Shown here: positions 32,654 through 41,060 of the stretch, piece by piece
How the letters are laid out: every line of letters starts with the position of its first letter
How positions within the stretch are numbered: the stretch's first letter is position 1
Assembly (NCBI RefSeq): GCF_022346995.1
Contig: NZ_JAKRNM010000010.1
Coordinates: 1 to 64,000 of the forward strand
Source of the DNA: Paenibacillus sp. ACRRY
Lineage (GTDB): Bacteria; Bacillota; Bacilli; Paenibacillales; Paenibacillaceae
Length of the DNA stretch: 64,000 nt
Reading direction: 5' to 3'
Made by a program: the position numbers and the translations under genes
Notes under the pieces: generated by a model
Seen by the model: only the letters and a program-made list of their open reading frames with translations
Databases searched by the model: none
Told to the model about the DNA's origin: nothing

Positions 32654-33445
32654 ATGCTGGAGCAGGAACAACTAGACCCGGATTATGCCGGTTTTATTCG
32701 GAAAATCAAAGAGAGCACAGGCATTGATCTTGCTCAATACAAGGAAGGCCAGATGAAAAGACGGCTGACCACACTTCGAAACAAAAACGGGTTTCATACA
32801 TTTTCTAATTTTTTTGATGCCATGCAGAAGGATAAGTCGCTGTTTTACGAATTTCTTGATCGGATGACGATTAACGTTTCGGAATTTTGGCGAAATCCTA
32901 ACCGCTGGGAAGTGCTCCGTGACGAGATCCTTCCTGAATTGATTGGTCCAAAGCGCCGAGTAAAGGTATGGAGTGCAGCTTGTTCAACTGGCGAAGAGCC
33001 CTATACACTTGCAATGATTTTGGATACGATGGGAATTCTTAAGGACAGTTCCATTACGGCGAGTGATCTGGACGAAGGTGCACTGGCTAAAGCCAAGGAA
33101 GGGCGTTACATGGAGCGTTCGCTCAAGGATGTCCCAAAAGAGACAGCCAGTCGTTATTTTAAACAGGACGGGTTAGTTTATCGAATCGATGACAAGCTCA
33201 AAAGCTCAATCAAGTTTATGAAACAGAATCTGCTGCTGGATCGATTCGATGATGGGTATGATCTGATTGTGTGCCGGAATGTGATGATCTATTTTACCGA
33301 GGAAGCCAAAAATCTGTTGTATCATAAATTTGCAGCAAGTTTACGGCCAGGCGGCATTTTATTCGTAGGCAGCACAGAACAGATCTTCTCACCTGGACAA
33401 TACGGTCTGGAGACAGCGGAAACGTTCTTCTATCGCAAAAAATAA
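32654..33445 (+). CDS. cheR: Chemotaxis protein methyltransferase CheR
   Basis: Methylates glutamates of chemoreceptors using SAM. The 263-residue protein has the helical N-terminal domain (about 1-70), TINVSEFWRNP, the SAM motif VWSAACSTGEEPYTLAM, then ITASDLD and VCRNVMIYFTEE, all typical. AAGGGTGAT precedes the ATG. A terminator follows at 33467. Together with the c-di-GMP flagellar brake at 9811 it implies a motile organism. Confidence 0.95.
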   Translation: MLEQEQLDPDYAGFIRKIKESTGIDLAQYKEGQMKRRLTTLRNKNGFHTFSNFFDAMQKDKSLFYEFLDRMTINVSEFWRNPNRWEVLRDEILPELIGPKRRVKVWSAACSTGEEPYTLAMILDTMGILKDSSITASDLDEGALAKAKEGRYMERSLKDVPKETASRYFKQDGLVYRIDDKLKSSIKFMKQNLLLDRFDDGYDLIVCRNVMIYFTEEAKNLLYHKFAASLRPGGILFVGSTEQIFSPGQYGLETAETFFYRKK

Positions 33446-33466
33446 ATAATATTAACGGATTGGATG

Positions 33467-33508
33467 ACCGTCTGGATCACACACGAACATGTGTCCAGGC
33501 GGTTTTTT
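33467..33508 (+). terminator. Intrinsic terminator after cheR
   Basis: ACCGTCTGGA (33467-33476) pairs with TCCAGGCGGT (33494-33503), with an inner ACACA/TGTGT pairing, then six T. Confidence 0.8.
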
Positions 33509-33604
33509 GTATTTTCTGGTAAAGAAGAGCGTAATTTCAGCTCCGAATTATGTCAGCACAAGCTGACCAAAACTTCGTTTTTGGGCAGGAAACGACGGGC
33601 TTTC

Positions 33605-33633
33605 TTGTCAAAGCGGGTCAGCTATACTATAAT
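33605..33633 (+). promoter_or_regulatory. Sigma-A promoter of the aro genes
   Basis: TTGTCA (33605-33610), 17-nt spacer, TATAAT (33628-33633). It starts the aroC-aroB-aroH part of the supraoperon. Confidence 0.8.
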
Positions 33634-33695
33634 GAGCAAAGAAATTATGGGATTTTAGCAATGTGCAGTTTAACAGTTTAAAGGGGGAACGTATT

Positions 33696-34865
33696 ATGAG
33701 TTTACGTTATTTAACCGCAGGGGAAACGCACGGACCCCAATTGACCGCAATTATTGAAGGATTGCCAAGCAATCTGAATATTGATTTTGAGGAACTGAAC
33801 TTCCAGCTCCACCGTAGACAAAAAGGATATGGCCGTGGACGCCGGATGCAGATTGAGAAGGATCAGGCCAATTTTGTGGGTGGCATCCGTCACGGATATA
33901 CAACTGGAGCTCCGGTAGCTCTGGTCGTTCAAAATAATGACTGGAAACACTGGCAGAACATTATGAATATTGAGCCTATCGAAGGCAGTGATGAAGAGAA
34001 ACGCCGCGTTCACCGTCCTCGTCCTGGACATGCGGATCTGAACGGCGGACTCAAATATAACCTGAAAGACCTACGCAACGTTCTGGAGCGCTCCAGTGCG
34101 CGTGAAACAACGGTACGTGTAGCTTGTGGAGCGATCGCTCGTCAATTCCTGGCTGAGTTTGGCATTAAGGTAGCGGGGCGTGTACTGCGTATCGGAGAGA
34201 TCGAGGCTCCTTACCAGGACCTGCCTATCGATGAGCTGATTGAAGTAACTGAAGCTTCCTCGGTTCGAGTAACCGATGCAGAGACGGAGAAGAAGATGGA
34301 AGCCTATATTGATCAGATCAAGCAGGAAGGCGACTCCATCGGGGGAATCGTGGAATGCATTATTGAAGGTGTACCTGTCGGTCTCGGAAGCCATGTGCAA
34401 TATGATCGCAAACTGGATGCACGGATTGCTCAGGGTGTCATGTCCATTAATGCCTTTAAAGGTGTGGAAATCGGTATTGGATTCGAAGCTGGAACGATTC
34501 GCGGCTCCCAGGTACATGATGAGATTCTTCACACGGAAGAACGGGGTTACCACCGGGCAACCAATCGTTTGGGTGGATTTGAAGGCGGTATGACCAACGG
34601 AATGCCGGTCGTGGTTCGTGGGGTAATGAAACCAATTCCGACACTCTACAAACCGCTTCAAAGCATTGATATTGATACCAAAGAAGCTTTCACTGCCCAA
34701 GTCGAACGTTCAGATGCATGTGCCGTTCCAGCAGCAAGCGTAGTTATGGAACATGTGGTGGCATGGGAGATTGCCAAGGCATTTCTTGAGAAGTTCGGCG
34801 GGGATTCCATGGAGGAAATTCGCGCGAACTACAACAACTATAATGCTCAATTGGAGAACTACTAA
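33696..34865 (+). CDS. aroC: Chorismate synthase
   Basis: Converts EPSP to chorismate with reduced FMN as cofactor. The 389-residue protein shows LTAGETHGPQLTAIIEG, RRQKGYGRGRRM, RPGHADLNGGLKY and RSSARETTVRVACGA, the classical signatures, and length matches family members. AAAGGGGGAACG precedes ATG 33696; the frame extension to 33663 has no site. In Bacillus the gene is called aroF. First gene of the aromatic supraoperon. Confidence 0.97.
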   Translation: MSLRYLTAGETHGPQLTAIIEGLPSNLNIDFEELNFQLHRRQKGYGRGRRMQIEKDQANFVGGIRHGYTTGAPVALVVQNNDWKHWQNIMNIEPIEGSDEEKRRVHRPRPGHADLNGGLKYNLKDLRNVLERSSARETTVRVACGAIARQFLAEFGIKVAGRVLRIGEIEAPYQDLPIDELIEVTEASSVRVTDAETEKKMEAYIDQIKQEGDSIGGIVECIIEGVPVGLGSHVQYDRKLDARIAQGVMSINAFKGVEIGIGFEAGTIRGSQVHDEILHTEERGYHRATNRLGGFEGGMTNGMPVVVRGVMKPIPTLYKPLQSIDIDTKEAFTAQVERSDACAVPAASVVMEHVVAWEIAKAFLEKFGGDSMEEIRANYNNYNAQLENY

Positions 34866-34866
34866 T

Positions 34867-35964
34867 ATGCGTCAGCTGACAGTTCAGTTGGAGGAACGCT
34901 CATATCCCATTCTGATTGGCAGTGGTCTGCTCGTTGAGGCACCTCGTTTCTTTGAACAATATGGTTTGACCAAAAAAAGTCCGCTGCTCATTATTACAGA
35001 TGAGAATGTGGCTCCCAAGTACTTGGCAGGTCTTGAACAGACCCTCCGGGCGGCTGACTATACAGTCGTCTCGGCAGTGGTTCCTTCGGGAGAGACATCC
35101 AAATCCCTATCGGTTTACCAAGACATGATGACAGTTGCAATTGAGGGTAAACTGGATCGCAGTTCCGCTATTATTGCGTTAGGCGGAGGCGTTGTAGGAG
35201 ATCTGGCTGGATTCGTGGCTGCTACATATATGCGTGGAATCAAGTTTGTACAAGTACCGACAACAATTCTCGCCCATGACAGTAGTGTTGGTGGTAAAGT
35301 AGCCGTTAACCATCCGCTGGCCAAAAATATGATTGGTGCATTCCATCAGCCTGAGCTTGTGCTCTATGATGTGGATACACTTCAATCCTTGCCGCCGCGC
35401 GATGTTTCAGCGGGATTATCGGAAATGCTGAAGCACGGACTGATTCGTGACGAAGCGTTTGCACATTGGTGTGAAGAGCATGCGGGAGAGTTGCTCGCGC
35501 TTGATCCTGAAGCGCTCGGATACGGACTGGAACGCGGATGTGGCATCAAAGCTGAAATTGTGTCACGTGATGAGCGGGAAAACGGCGAGCGTGCACTTTT
35601 GAATTTGGGCCATACCATTGGTCATGCAATTGAGGCGATTGCTGGATATGGGGAGTTTTTGCATGGTGAGGCCATCTCTATCGGGATGGCCGGGTCGGCT
35701 TTGCTGGGCGAGAAGCTTGGTGCACCTGCAGGTCTATATGACGATACGGTGCGTATGCTCCGTTCCCTGCGCTTACCAGTCACAATGCCGAAACATCTGG
35801 ATACGGATGCGTTGATGGATGCCATGATGCATGACAAGAAATTCCGTGAAGGACATATGGTTTTTATTATTCCGGATCGGATTGGAGCAGCGAGAATTGT
35901 GAAAGACGTGCCCGTATCGGCAGTTCGGGATGTCATTGAATTGCTTAAGAAAGGAGCAGAATAA
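34867..35964 (+). CDS. aroB: 3-dehydroquinate synthase
   Basis: Second step of the shikimate pathway: cyclises DAHP to 3-dehydroquinate using NAD and a metal. The 365-residue protein has GGGVVGDLAGFVAATYMRG (NAD binding, quoted in part), VPTTILAHDSSVGGK, ELSEMLKHG-like GLSEMLKHGLI and LNLGHTIGHAIE with metal-binding His residues. It starts one base after the aroC stop; GGAGA is the nearest ribosome site. Stops two bases before aroH. Confidence 0.96.
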   Translation: MRQLTVQLEERSYPILIGSGLLVEAPRFFEQYGLTKKSPLLIITDENVAPKYLAGLEQTLRAADYTVVSAVVPSGETSKSLSVYQDMMTVAIEGKLDRSSAIIALGGGVVGDLAGFVAATYMRGIKFVQVPTTILAHDSSVGGKVAVNHPLAKNMIGAFHQPELVLYDVDTLQSLPPRDVSAGLSEMLKHGLIRDEAFAHWCEEHAGELLALDPEALGYGLERGCGIKAEIVSRDERENGERALLNLGHTIGHAIEAIAGYGEFLHGEAISIGMAGSALLGEKLGAPAGLYDDTVRMLRSLRLPVTMPKHLDTDALMDAMMHDKKFREGHMVFIIPDRIGAARIVKDVPVSAVRDVIELLKKGAE

Positions 35965-35966
35965 CG

Positions 35967-36344
35967 ATGGTAACACGTGGAATTCGCGGGGCTACAACAG
36001 TCACGCAAAATAACGAAGAACAGATTTTGATGGAAACAGCGATATTGCTGCAGGAGATTGTGGACCGCAACGATATTAAGCCGGAAGATATCTGCAGCGT
36101 CTGGATTACGATGACGGGCGATTTGGATGCAGCCTTTCCAGCGAAGGCCATTCGTCAACTGGATGGCTGGGAATTGGTACCTTTGATGTGTGCACTGGAA
36201 GTACCCGTTAAAGGTGCCTTGCCGCAATGCATTCGTTTCATGGTACATGTGAACACAACCAAAGACCAACATGAAATCAATCATGTGTACTTGAATGGTG
36301 CACAATCCCTGCGGCCTGATTTGGTTGCACCTTCGAATTCATAA
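35967..36344 (+). CDS. aroH: Chorismate mutase, AroH type
   Basis: Rearranges chorismate to prephenate for Phe and Tyr synthesis. The 125-residue trimeric-type enzyme matches Bacillus AroH: RGIRGATTV (active-site Arg), VWITMTGDLDAAFPAKA, MCALEVPVKGALPQCIR (Glu, Cys, Arg of the active site). AAAGGAGC precedes the ATG. It is the last gene before the trp promoter. Confidence 0.95.
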   Translation: MVTRGIRGATTVTQNNEEQILMETAILLQEIVDRNDIKPEDICSVWITMTGDLDAAFPAKAIRQLDGWELVPLMCALEVPVKGALPQCIRFMVHVNTTKDQHEINHVYLNGAQSLRPDLVAPSNS

Positions 36345-36356
36345 GAAATAGAGTGG

Positions 36357-36385
36357 TTGTCAAACCATTCGGAATGCTGTATAGT
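36357..36385 (+). promoter_or_regulatory. Sigma-A promoter of the trp operon
   Basis: TTGTCA (36357-36362), 17-nt spacer, TATAGT (36380-36385). The start point is predicted near 36391, just before the TRAP site. Confidence 0.8.
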
Positions 36386-36396
36386 GAGAACCAGTT

Positions 36397-36456
36397 GAGT
36401 AGAGTATGAGTTGAGCTGAGAGCAGCTGAGATAGTGGAGTATATAGCAGAGTCCAG
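36397..36456 (+). promoter_or_regulatory. TRAP binding site in the trp leader RNA
   Basis: NAG triplets start at 36397, 36402, 36408, 36413, 36418 (all GAG), 36423 (CAG), 36428 (GAG), 36432 (TAG), 36437 (GAG), 36444 (TAG), 36449 (GAG) and 36454 (CAG), mostly one per five bases. About eleven GAG/UAG triplets with 2-3 nt spacers are what the 11-mer TRAP ring binds. GTAGAG at 36399-36404 is complementary to CTCTAC in the terminator at 36784, so the site could overlap an antiterminator. Confidence 0.88.
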
Positions 36457-36783
36457 CGGGTGGTAGCCGGAGTAACAAGGTCGGCCAACTGATTCGCGGT
36501 ACGTCGTGCTACAGGATTGATAGGAACAGGAACCTCATATCGTGAAACGTGTCCAGTGACGCCGTTTTGTTTTGGTATATGCTCATTGTGTTTGCTGATA
36601 TCCCATTTCGTGTCTTTGATGGTATCTTGCAAGCAGGAAGAGTTAGTAAATCCATATTCAAGACGTGCAGGTTGGTGGATGTAGGACGTTTATTTGTGAG
36701 ACTGGTCTGATAATCCAGCATGGAAGTATAGGGACTTGTTATTTATGAAGCACCAAACTGTTAATTACAGCTTATAGACCCAG
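36457..36783 (+). other. Long trp leader of unassigned structure
   Basis: About 330 nt between the TRAP site and the terminator. It holds GTAGC/GCTAC (36463 and 36506) and a few weaker pairings, and a 43-codon frame (36579-36710) without Trp codons or a ribosome site. I see no T-box consensus and no convincing gene. Confidence 0.5.
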
Positions 36784-36812
36784 AACCTCTACCTAATGGT
36801 AGAGGTTTTTTT
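36784..36812 (+). terminator. Attenuator terminator of the trp operon
   Basis: AACCTCTACC (36784-36793), loop TAAT, GGTAGAGGTT (36798-36807), then T7. It lies 53 nt before trpE and is the probable point of TRAP-controlled termination. Confidence 0.85.
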
Positions 36813-36864
36813 GTTATATATAACCCATGACTTTCTTCTACCTAATCTGAAAGGACGTGATCTG

Positions 36865-38436
36865 ATGATAACGCCAAACGTTAATCAAGTACTGCAAATG
36901 TCGAATGAATACAATCTGATTCCGGTAGTCAAACGGATTTTGGCTGATATGGAAACACCGATCCGGATTTTCCGCCGTTATGCTGACAATGACCGGGCAT
37001 TCCTGCTGGAAAGTGTGGAGGGCGGTATTCAGTGGGCAAGGTATTCTTTCATTGGTACGGATCCGTTTCTGATGATTTCGGCCAAAAAGGGCCGAATGGA
37101 AGTGGAAGAAGCAGGACAGAAGCGCGAGCTGCCAGGCAAACCCATTGAAGAACTAAAAGCGCTGCTGCGCAAGTACCGTAGTCCCAAGGACGACGAACTG
37201 CCGCCATTTACAGGTGGGGCAATTGGTTTTTTTGGATATGATCTGCTGCAATATTATGAGAAGCTTCCGGCTCATGCACTGGATGATCTGAATATGGATG
37301 ATATTCGTTTCATGTTCTGTGACCAAATTATTGTGTTTGACCACGTGAAACAGCAAATGCTGCTTGTCGGAAACGTTCATGTCAAAGAAGGAGCAACGGA
37401 TGAGGATATCCGGGAAGCTTATGCAGTGACATCAGAGAAGCTTGAACAGGCCGCTGAGCGCTTGCAGCAGCAAGGACCAGGGGAAAACCTGAATCCGCGA
37501 ACCATTCCGGGAGACGTTGATCTGGGGGATATTCGTTCCAACCTAACAAAGGAACAATTTATCGGCAATGTGGAGCAAGCCAAGGAATATATCCGTGCAG
37601 GTGATATTTTTCAGGTCGTGCTGTCGCAACGCTTCCACATCGATACTGAAGTTTCCCCGCTTCATGTGTATCGTGTACTCCGGACCCTGAACCCATCGCC
37701 CTATATGTATTATTTGAAAATGGATGATGAAATCATTGTCGGGACCTCACCAGAGGCTCTGGTAAAGGTGGATGGCAATCGTGTGGAGACACGGCCAATT
37801 GCCGGCACGCGTCCAAGAGGTGCGACGGAAGCGGAGGATCGTGCTCTTGCAGCCGATCTGCTGCAGGATGAGAAGGAGCGGGCGGAACATCTCATGCTGG
37901 TTGATCTAGGTCGCAACGATCTCGGCCGTGTATCGAAATTTGGCAGTGTGAAGTGTGACATGTTCATGGAGATTGAGCGATATTCTCACGTCATGCACAT
38001 GGTATCGAATGTTACGGGCGAGCTCAGAGAAGACAAGGATTTCTTCGATGCATTCCTCTCGTGTCTCCCAGCTGGAACAGTATCGGGCGCACCGAAGCTG
38101 CGTGCGATGGAGATTATTGCAGAGCTGGAAAAAGAAGCACGCGGTGCTTACGCAGGCGCGATCGGATATCTCGGTTTCTCCGGTAACATGGATGCTTGCA
38201 TTACGATTCGAACCATCATTTTCAAAAAAGGAAAAGCGTACGTGCAGGCCGGAGCAGGCATTGTATGGGATTCGGTACCTGAAAGTGAATACGAGGAAAC
38301 GGTCAACAAGGCGAAAGCATTACTTAAAGCAATCCGTACAGCGGAGGCCATGTTCCCTCCCAAAGAAAAAGATAACCACCTGACACTTGCTAATGCTGAT
38401 TATTTTGTAACGCCAGCCACGGCTGTACAGAACTGA
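36865..38436 (+). CDS. trpE: Anthranilate synthase component I
   Basis: Makes anthranilate from chorismate with ammonia or the glutamine amidotransferase subunit. The 523-residue protein has the tryptophan feedback motif LLES (about 49-52), and the chorismate-binding core RAGDIFQVVLSQRF, GTSPEALVKV, RPIAGTRPRG, LVDLGRNDLGRV and PAGTVSGAPKLRAMEII. AAAGGACGTGAT precedes ATG 36865. No trpG is in the operon, as in Bacillus, where the amidotransferase is shared with folate synthesis. Confidence 0.97.
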   Translation: MITPNVNQVLQMSNEYNLIPVVKRILADMETPIRIFRRYADNDRAFLLESVEGGIQWARYSFIGTDPFLMISAKKGRMEVEEAGQKRELPGKPIEELKALLRKYRSPKDDELPPFTGGAIGFFGYDLLQYYEKLPAHALDDLNMDDIRFMFCDQIIVFDHVKQQMLLVGNVHVKEGATDEDIREAYAVTSEKLEQAAERLQQQGPGENLNPRTIPGDVDLGDIRSNLTKEQFIGNVEQAKEYIRAGDIFQVVLSQRFHIDTEVSPLHVYRVLRTLNPSPYMYYLKMDDEIIVGTSPEALVKVDGNRVETRPIAGTRPRGATEAEDRALAADLLQDEKERAEHLMLVDLGRNDLGRVSKFGSVKCDMFMEIERYSHVMHMVSNVTGELREDKDFFDAFLSCLPAGTVSGAPKLRAMEIIAELEKEARGAYAGAIGYLGFSGNMDACITIRTIIFKKGKAYVQAGAGIVWDSVPESEYEETVNKAKALLKAIRTAEAMFPPKEKDNHLTLANADYFVTPATAVQN

Positions 38437-38453
38437 GAGAGGAGAGACCGGAT

Positions 38454-39545
38454 ATGAATATGAACCCTGTGATGAATGAGGATTCCAAGAGATCCGCATC
38501 TGCCCTAAGCCAGAACGAAGGAATGAAGAATGGACTTGCCAAAATTTTGGAGGGTAACCATCTCGAGCAGGCGGAAGCACGTAACTTGATGTATTCCATC
38601 ATGAGAGGTGAGGCGACTCCGGCTCAGATCGGCGGGTTGCTGATGGCTCTCCGAATGAAGGGGGAAACGGTGGACGAGATCACCGGTTTTGCCGAGGCGA
38701 TGCGCGGACAAGGCGGCCGGATTCTTACCGATGGCAGCGGGCTGCTGGATACTTGCGGGACCGGCGGATCGGGGATTCACAAATTCAATATCTCAACAGC
38801 CTCAGCTATCATTGCGGCAGCAGTTTCTGTTCGTGTGGCGAAACATGGCAATCGATCTGCTTCAGGTAAAGCAGGCAGTGCAGATGTCCTTGAAGCGCTG
38901 GGTGTTAACATTCATCTGGATGGAGAACAGGCGAGACAATGCCTGGATGAGATCGGAATTTGCTTCTGTTTCGCTCAGGTATATCATCCTTCCATGAAAC
39001 ATGCGGCTGCACCGCGCAAAGAGCTGGGTGTACGTACGATCTTCAATATGCTCGGTCCTCTCACTAATCCCGCAGGGGCAGATCGACAGCTCCTTGGTCT
39101 ATATGACCGCAGTCGCACGCCGATGATTGCAGAAGTCCTCAATCGTCTCGGTCTAAAGAGAGCGCTCGTGGTCGCAAGTCATGATGGACTGGATGAGATC
39201 AGCATATCCGCACCGACTCAGGTATCTGAACTGCGTAATGGTGAAGTTCAGACATATGACATTGACCCGCGTGATATGGGGTTGTCGCTCCATCCGCTTG
39301 AGACGGTTCTTGGAGGAGATGCTCTCCAGAATGCCGAAATCATAAAACGAATCTTCCGCGGAGAACGGAGCGCGTACCGTGATGTCGTTCTGTTAAATGC
39401 AGGAGCGTGCATCTACCTTTCAGGTCTTGCTGAGACCATAGCGGAAGGGGTAAACATGGCCGCGGATGCTGTGGATTCCGGAAAAGCAGCGATGAAATTG
39501 GAACAGCTAATACACACAACGGAGGCGTACAGTCATGTATCTTGA
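38454..39545 (+). CDS. trpD: Anthranilate phosphoribosyltransferase
   Basis: Joins anthranilate to PRPP. The 363-residue protein has a ~24-residue extra N-terminus, then the helical domain and LLDTCGTGGSGIHKFNIST (PRPP loop, in part), VAKHGNRSASGKAGSADVLEALG, and FNMLGPLTNPA. Family length is ~335-340. GAGAGGAGAGACC precedes the ATG. It overlaps trpC by 11 bases. An ATG at 38523 (MKNGLAK) matches the usual family start but has a poorer site. Confidence 0.96.
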   Translation: MNMNPVMNEDSKRSASALSQNEGMKNGLAKILEGNHLEQAEARNLMYSIMRGEATPAQIGGLLMALRMKGETVDEITGFAEAMRGQGGRILTDGSGLLDTCGTGGSGIHKFNISTASAIIAAAVSVRVAKHGNRSASGKAGSADVLEALGVNIHLDGEQARQCLDEIGICFCFAQVYHPSMKHAAAPRKELGVRTIFNMLGPLTNPAGADRQLLGLYDRSRTPMIAEVLNRLGLKRALVVASHDGLDEISISAPTQVSELRNGEVQTYDIDPRDMGLSLHPLETVLGGDALQNAEIIKRIFRGERSAYRDVVLLNAGACIYLSGLAETIAEGVNMAADAVDSGKAAMKLEQLIHTTEAYSHVS

Positions 39546-40326
39546 TCGAATTGTAGCAACGAAACAGCAAGAGGTTGAAGTATTAGCCCAAACCTTTCAG
39601 ATGGAAGAGGTATTGAAACGGATTGAAGCATTGCCGGTTACCCGCGGGTTTGAACGGGCGTTATCGAAGAATCGTAATCGGAGCTTGGGACTTATTGCAG
39701 AAGTGAAAAAAGCATCTCCATCCAAAGGGCTTATACGTCCTGACTTTCATCCGGTAGAGATTGCATTAGCCTACGAACGGGCAGGAGCAGATTGTATCTC
39801 TGTATTGACGGACGTTTCCTACTTTCAAGGCAGTGGAGAATATTTGCAGGCCATTCATCAAGCAGTGAATATTCCTCTTTTGCGTAAGGATTTTATTATC
39901 GATGAGCGCCAGATCGCTGAAGCAAGATTACTTGGTGCAGATGCCGTTTTGCTGATTGCAAGCATTCTGTCACCAGAGCAGATCCGTCAGTATCTGTCGT
40001 TTGCCAAAAGTATAGGACTTGATGTCTTAATTGAAGTCCATGACCGAACGGAACTGGAGCAGGTACTGGAGATTCCGCAGGCGACTCTTGTTGGAATCAA
40101 TAACCGTAATCTGAAGACGTTCGAAACCAGCTTAAGTACAACACTTGATCTGATGGAGTTGATTCCAGATGGCGTAACGTTAATCAGTGAGAGCGGAATT
40201 GACGGTCCAGAGCGTTTGGGATCTCTAATAGAGGCTGGAGTGCAGGGAATCCTCGTCGGTGAGCATCTGATGCGTAAGGATGATGTGGAAGCTGCCGTTT
40301 ACGAACTGATGGGGCCAAGAGGATGA
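39535..40326 (+). CDS. trpC: Indole-3-glycerol phosphate synthase
   Basis: Closes the indole ring from CdRP. The 263-residue TIM barrel has LIAEVKKASPSKGLI, FQGSGEYL, LLRKDFIIDERQI, VGINNRNLKTFE and LISESGI, including the catalytic Lys and Glu residues. CGGAGG lies 9 nt before the ATG inside trpD. Overlaps trpF by ATGA. Confidence 0.96.
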   Translation: MYLDRIVATKQQEVEVLAQTFQMEEVLKRIEALPVTRGFERALSKNRNRSLGLIAEVKKASPSKGLIRPDFHPVEIALAYERAGADCISVLTDVSYFQGSGEYLQAIHQAVNIPLLRKDFIIDERQIAEARLLGADAVLLIASILSPEQIRQYLSFAKSIGLDVLIEVHDRTELEQVLEIPQATLVGINNRNLKTFETSLSTTLDLMELIPDGVTLISESGIDGPERLGSLIEAGVQGILVGEHLMRKDDVEAAVYELMGPRG

Positions 40327-41060
40327 ATAAACTCATGAATGACGGTATGGGCGGCAGAGATAACAGGGCACCTAGAGAATCGGCAGCGGCAGTAAAAATT
40401 TGTGGACTTCAGGACGTTGAAGTGCTAAAATCGATGATAAACTTGCCGATTGATTATATTGGTGTTGTCTTTGCCGAGTCCCGTCGCCAAATTGATGCGC
40501 TTAAAGCTGCCGAGTTAAGAGCGGTCCTCATGGACTGGAATGCTTCTGATCGTCCGAAACTTGCGGGAGTATTTGTCAATCCTTCAATCCCAGAACTGGA
40601 AGGTGTCATGGAAGTAGCTCACCTGGATGTTATTCAGCTGCATGGACAGGAGTCTCCGGAATTTTGCGGACTGGTGAAGCAGCGTTTCGGCACCGAGGTA
40701 TTCAAGGCTCTTTCTTTTCCCAAAGATGGAACAGCTGCAGAAGTGAACGATACTGCCAAGAAGACTCTTGATCCTTATCAAAACGTTGTGGATGGCATAT
40801 TACTGGATACCTTTGATCCTCTATATGGAGGCGGTTCCGGCAAGACGTTTGCGTGGGATCGTATTCCCGCTTATGCCGAATGGGCAATTCAACATGGAAT
40901 TGCTTTGTTCGTAGCAGGGGGGCTGCATCCGGATAATGTAGAGCAACTGATACAGACCTATGCACCAGACGGCGTCGATGTATCCAGCGGCGTAGAGTCT
41001 GAGGGCGTGAAAGATATTGCAAAAATCACAGCATTTGTAGAAAGGGTGAAGCAGGCATGA
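40323..41060 (+). CDS. trpF: Phosphoribosylanthranilate isomerase
   Basis: Amadori rearrangement of PRA to CdRP. The 245-residue protein has an extra ~22-residue N-terminus (family ~205-220), then VKICGLQD with the catalytic Cys, VFAESRRQI, VIQLHGQE, and ILLDTF with the catalytic Asp, followed by GGSGKTFAWD and AGGLHPDNV. Start overlaps trpC (ATGA) and stop overlaps trpB (ATGA), implying coupled translation. Confidence 0.95.
   Translation: MNKLMNDGMGGRDNRAPRESAAAVKICGLQDVEVLKSMINLPIDYIGVVFAESRRQIDALKAAELRAVLMDWNASDRPKLAGVFVNPSIPELEGVMEVAHLDVIQLHGQESPEFCGLVKQRFGTEVFKALSFPKDGTAAEVNDTAKKTLDPYQNVVDGILLDTFDPLYGGGSGKTFAWDRIPAYAEWAIQHGIALFVAGGLHPDNVEQLIQTYAPDGVDVSSGVESEGVKDIAKITAFVERVKQA

Noticed and set aside
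33446..33695. Small gene in the 250-nt gap after cheR
   Set aside because: The only frame overlaps a terminator and the aro promoter and has no ribosome site.
36451..36510. GGGTGGTAGCC in the trp leader as a second T-box
   Set aside because: It lacks the full AGGGTGGNACCGCG core, Stem I motifs and a following terminator with matching stem.
36579..36710. 43-codon frame in the trp leader as a possible leader peptide
   Set aside because: No ribosome binding site, no Trp codons, and TRAP control is already evident.
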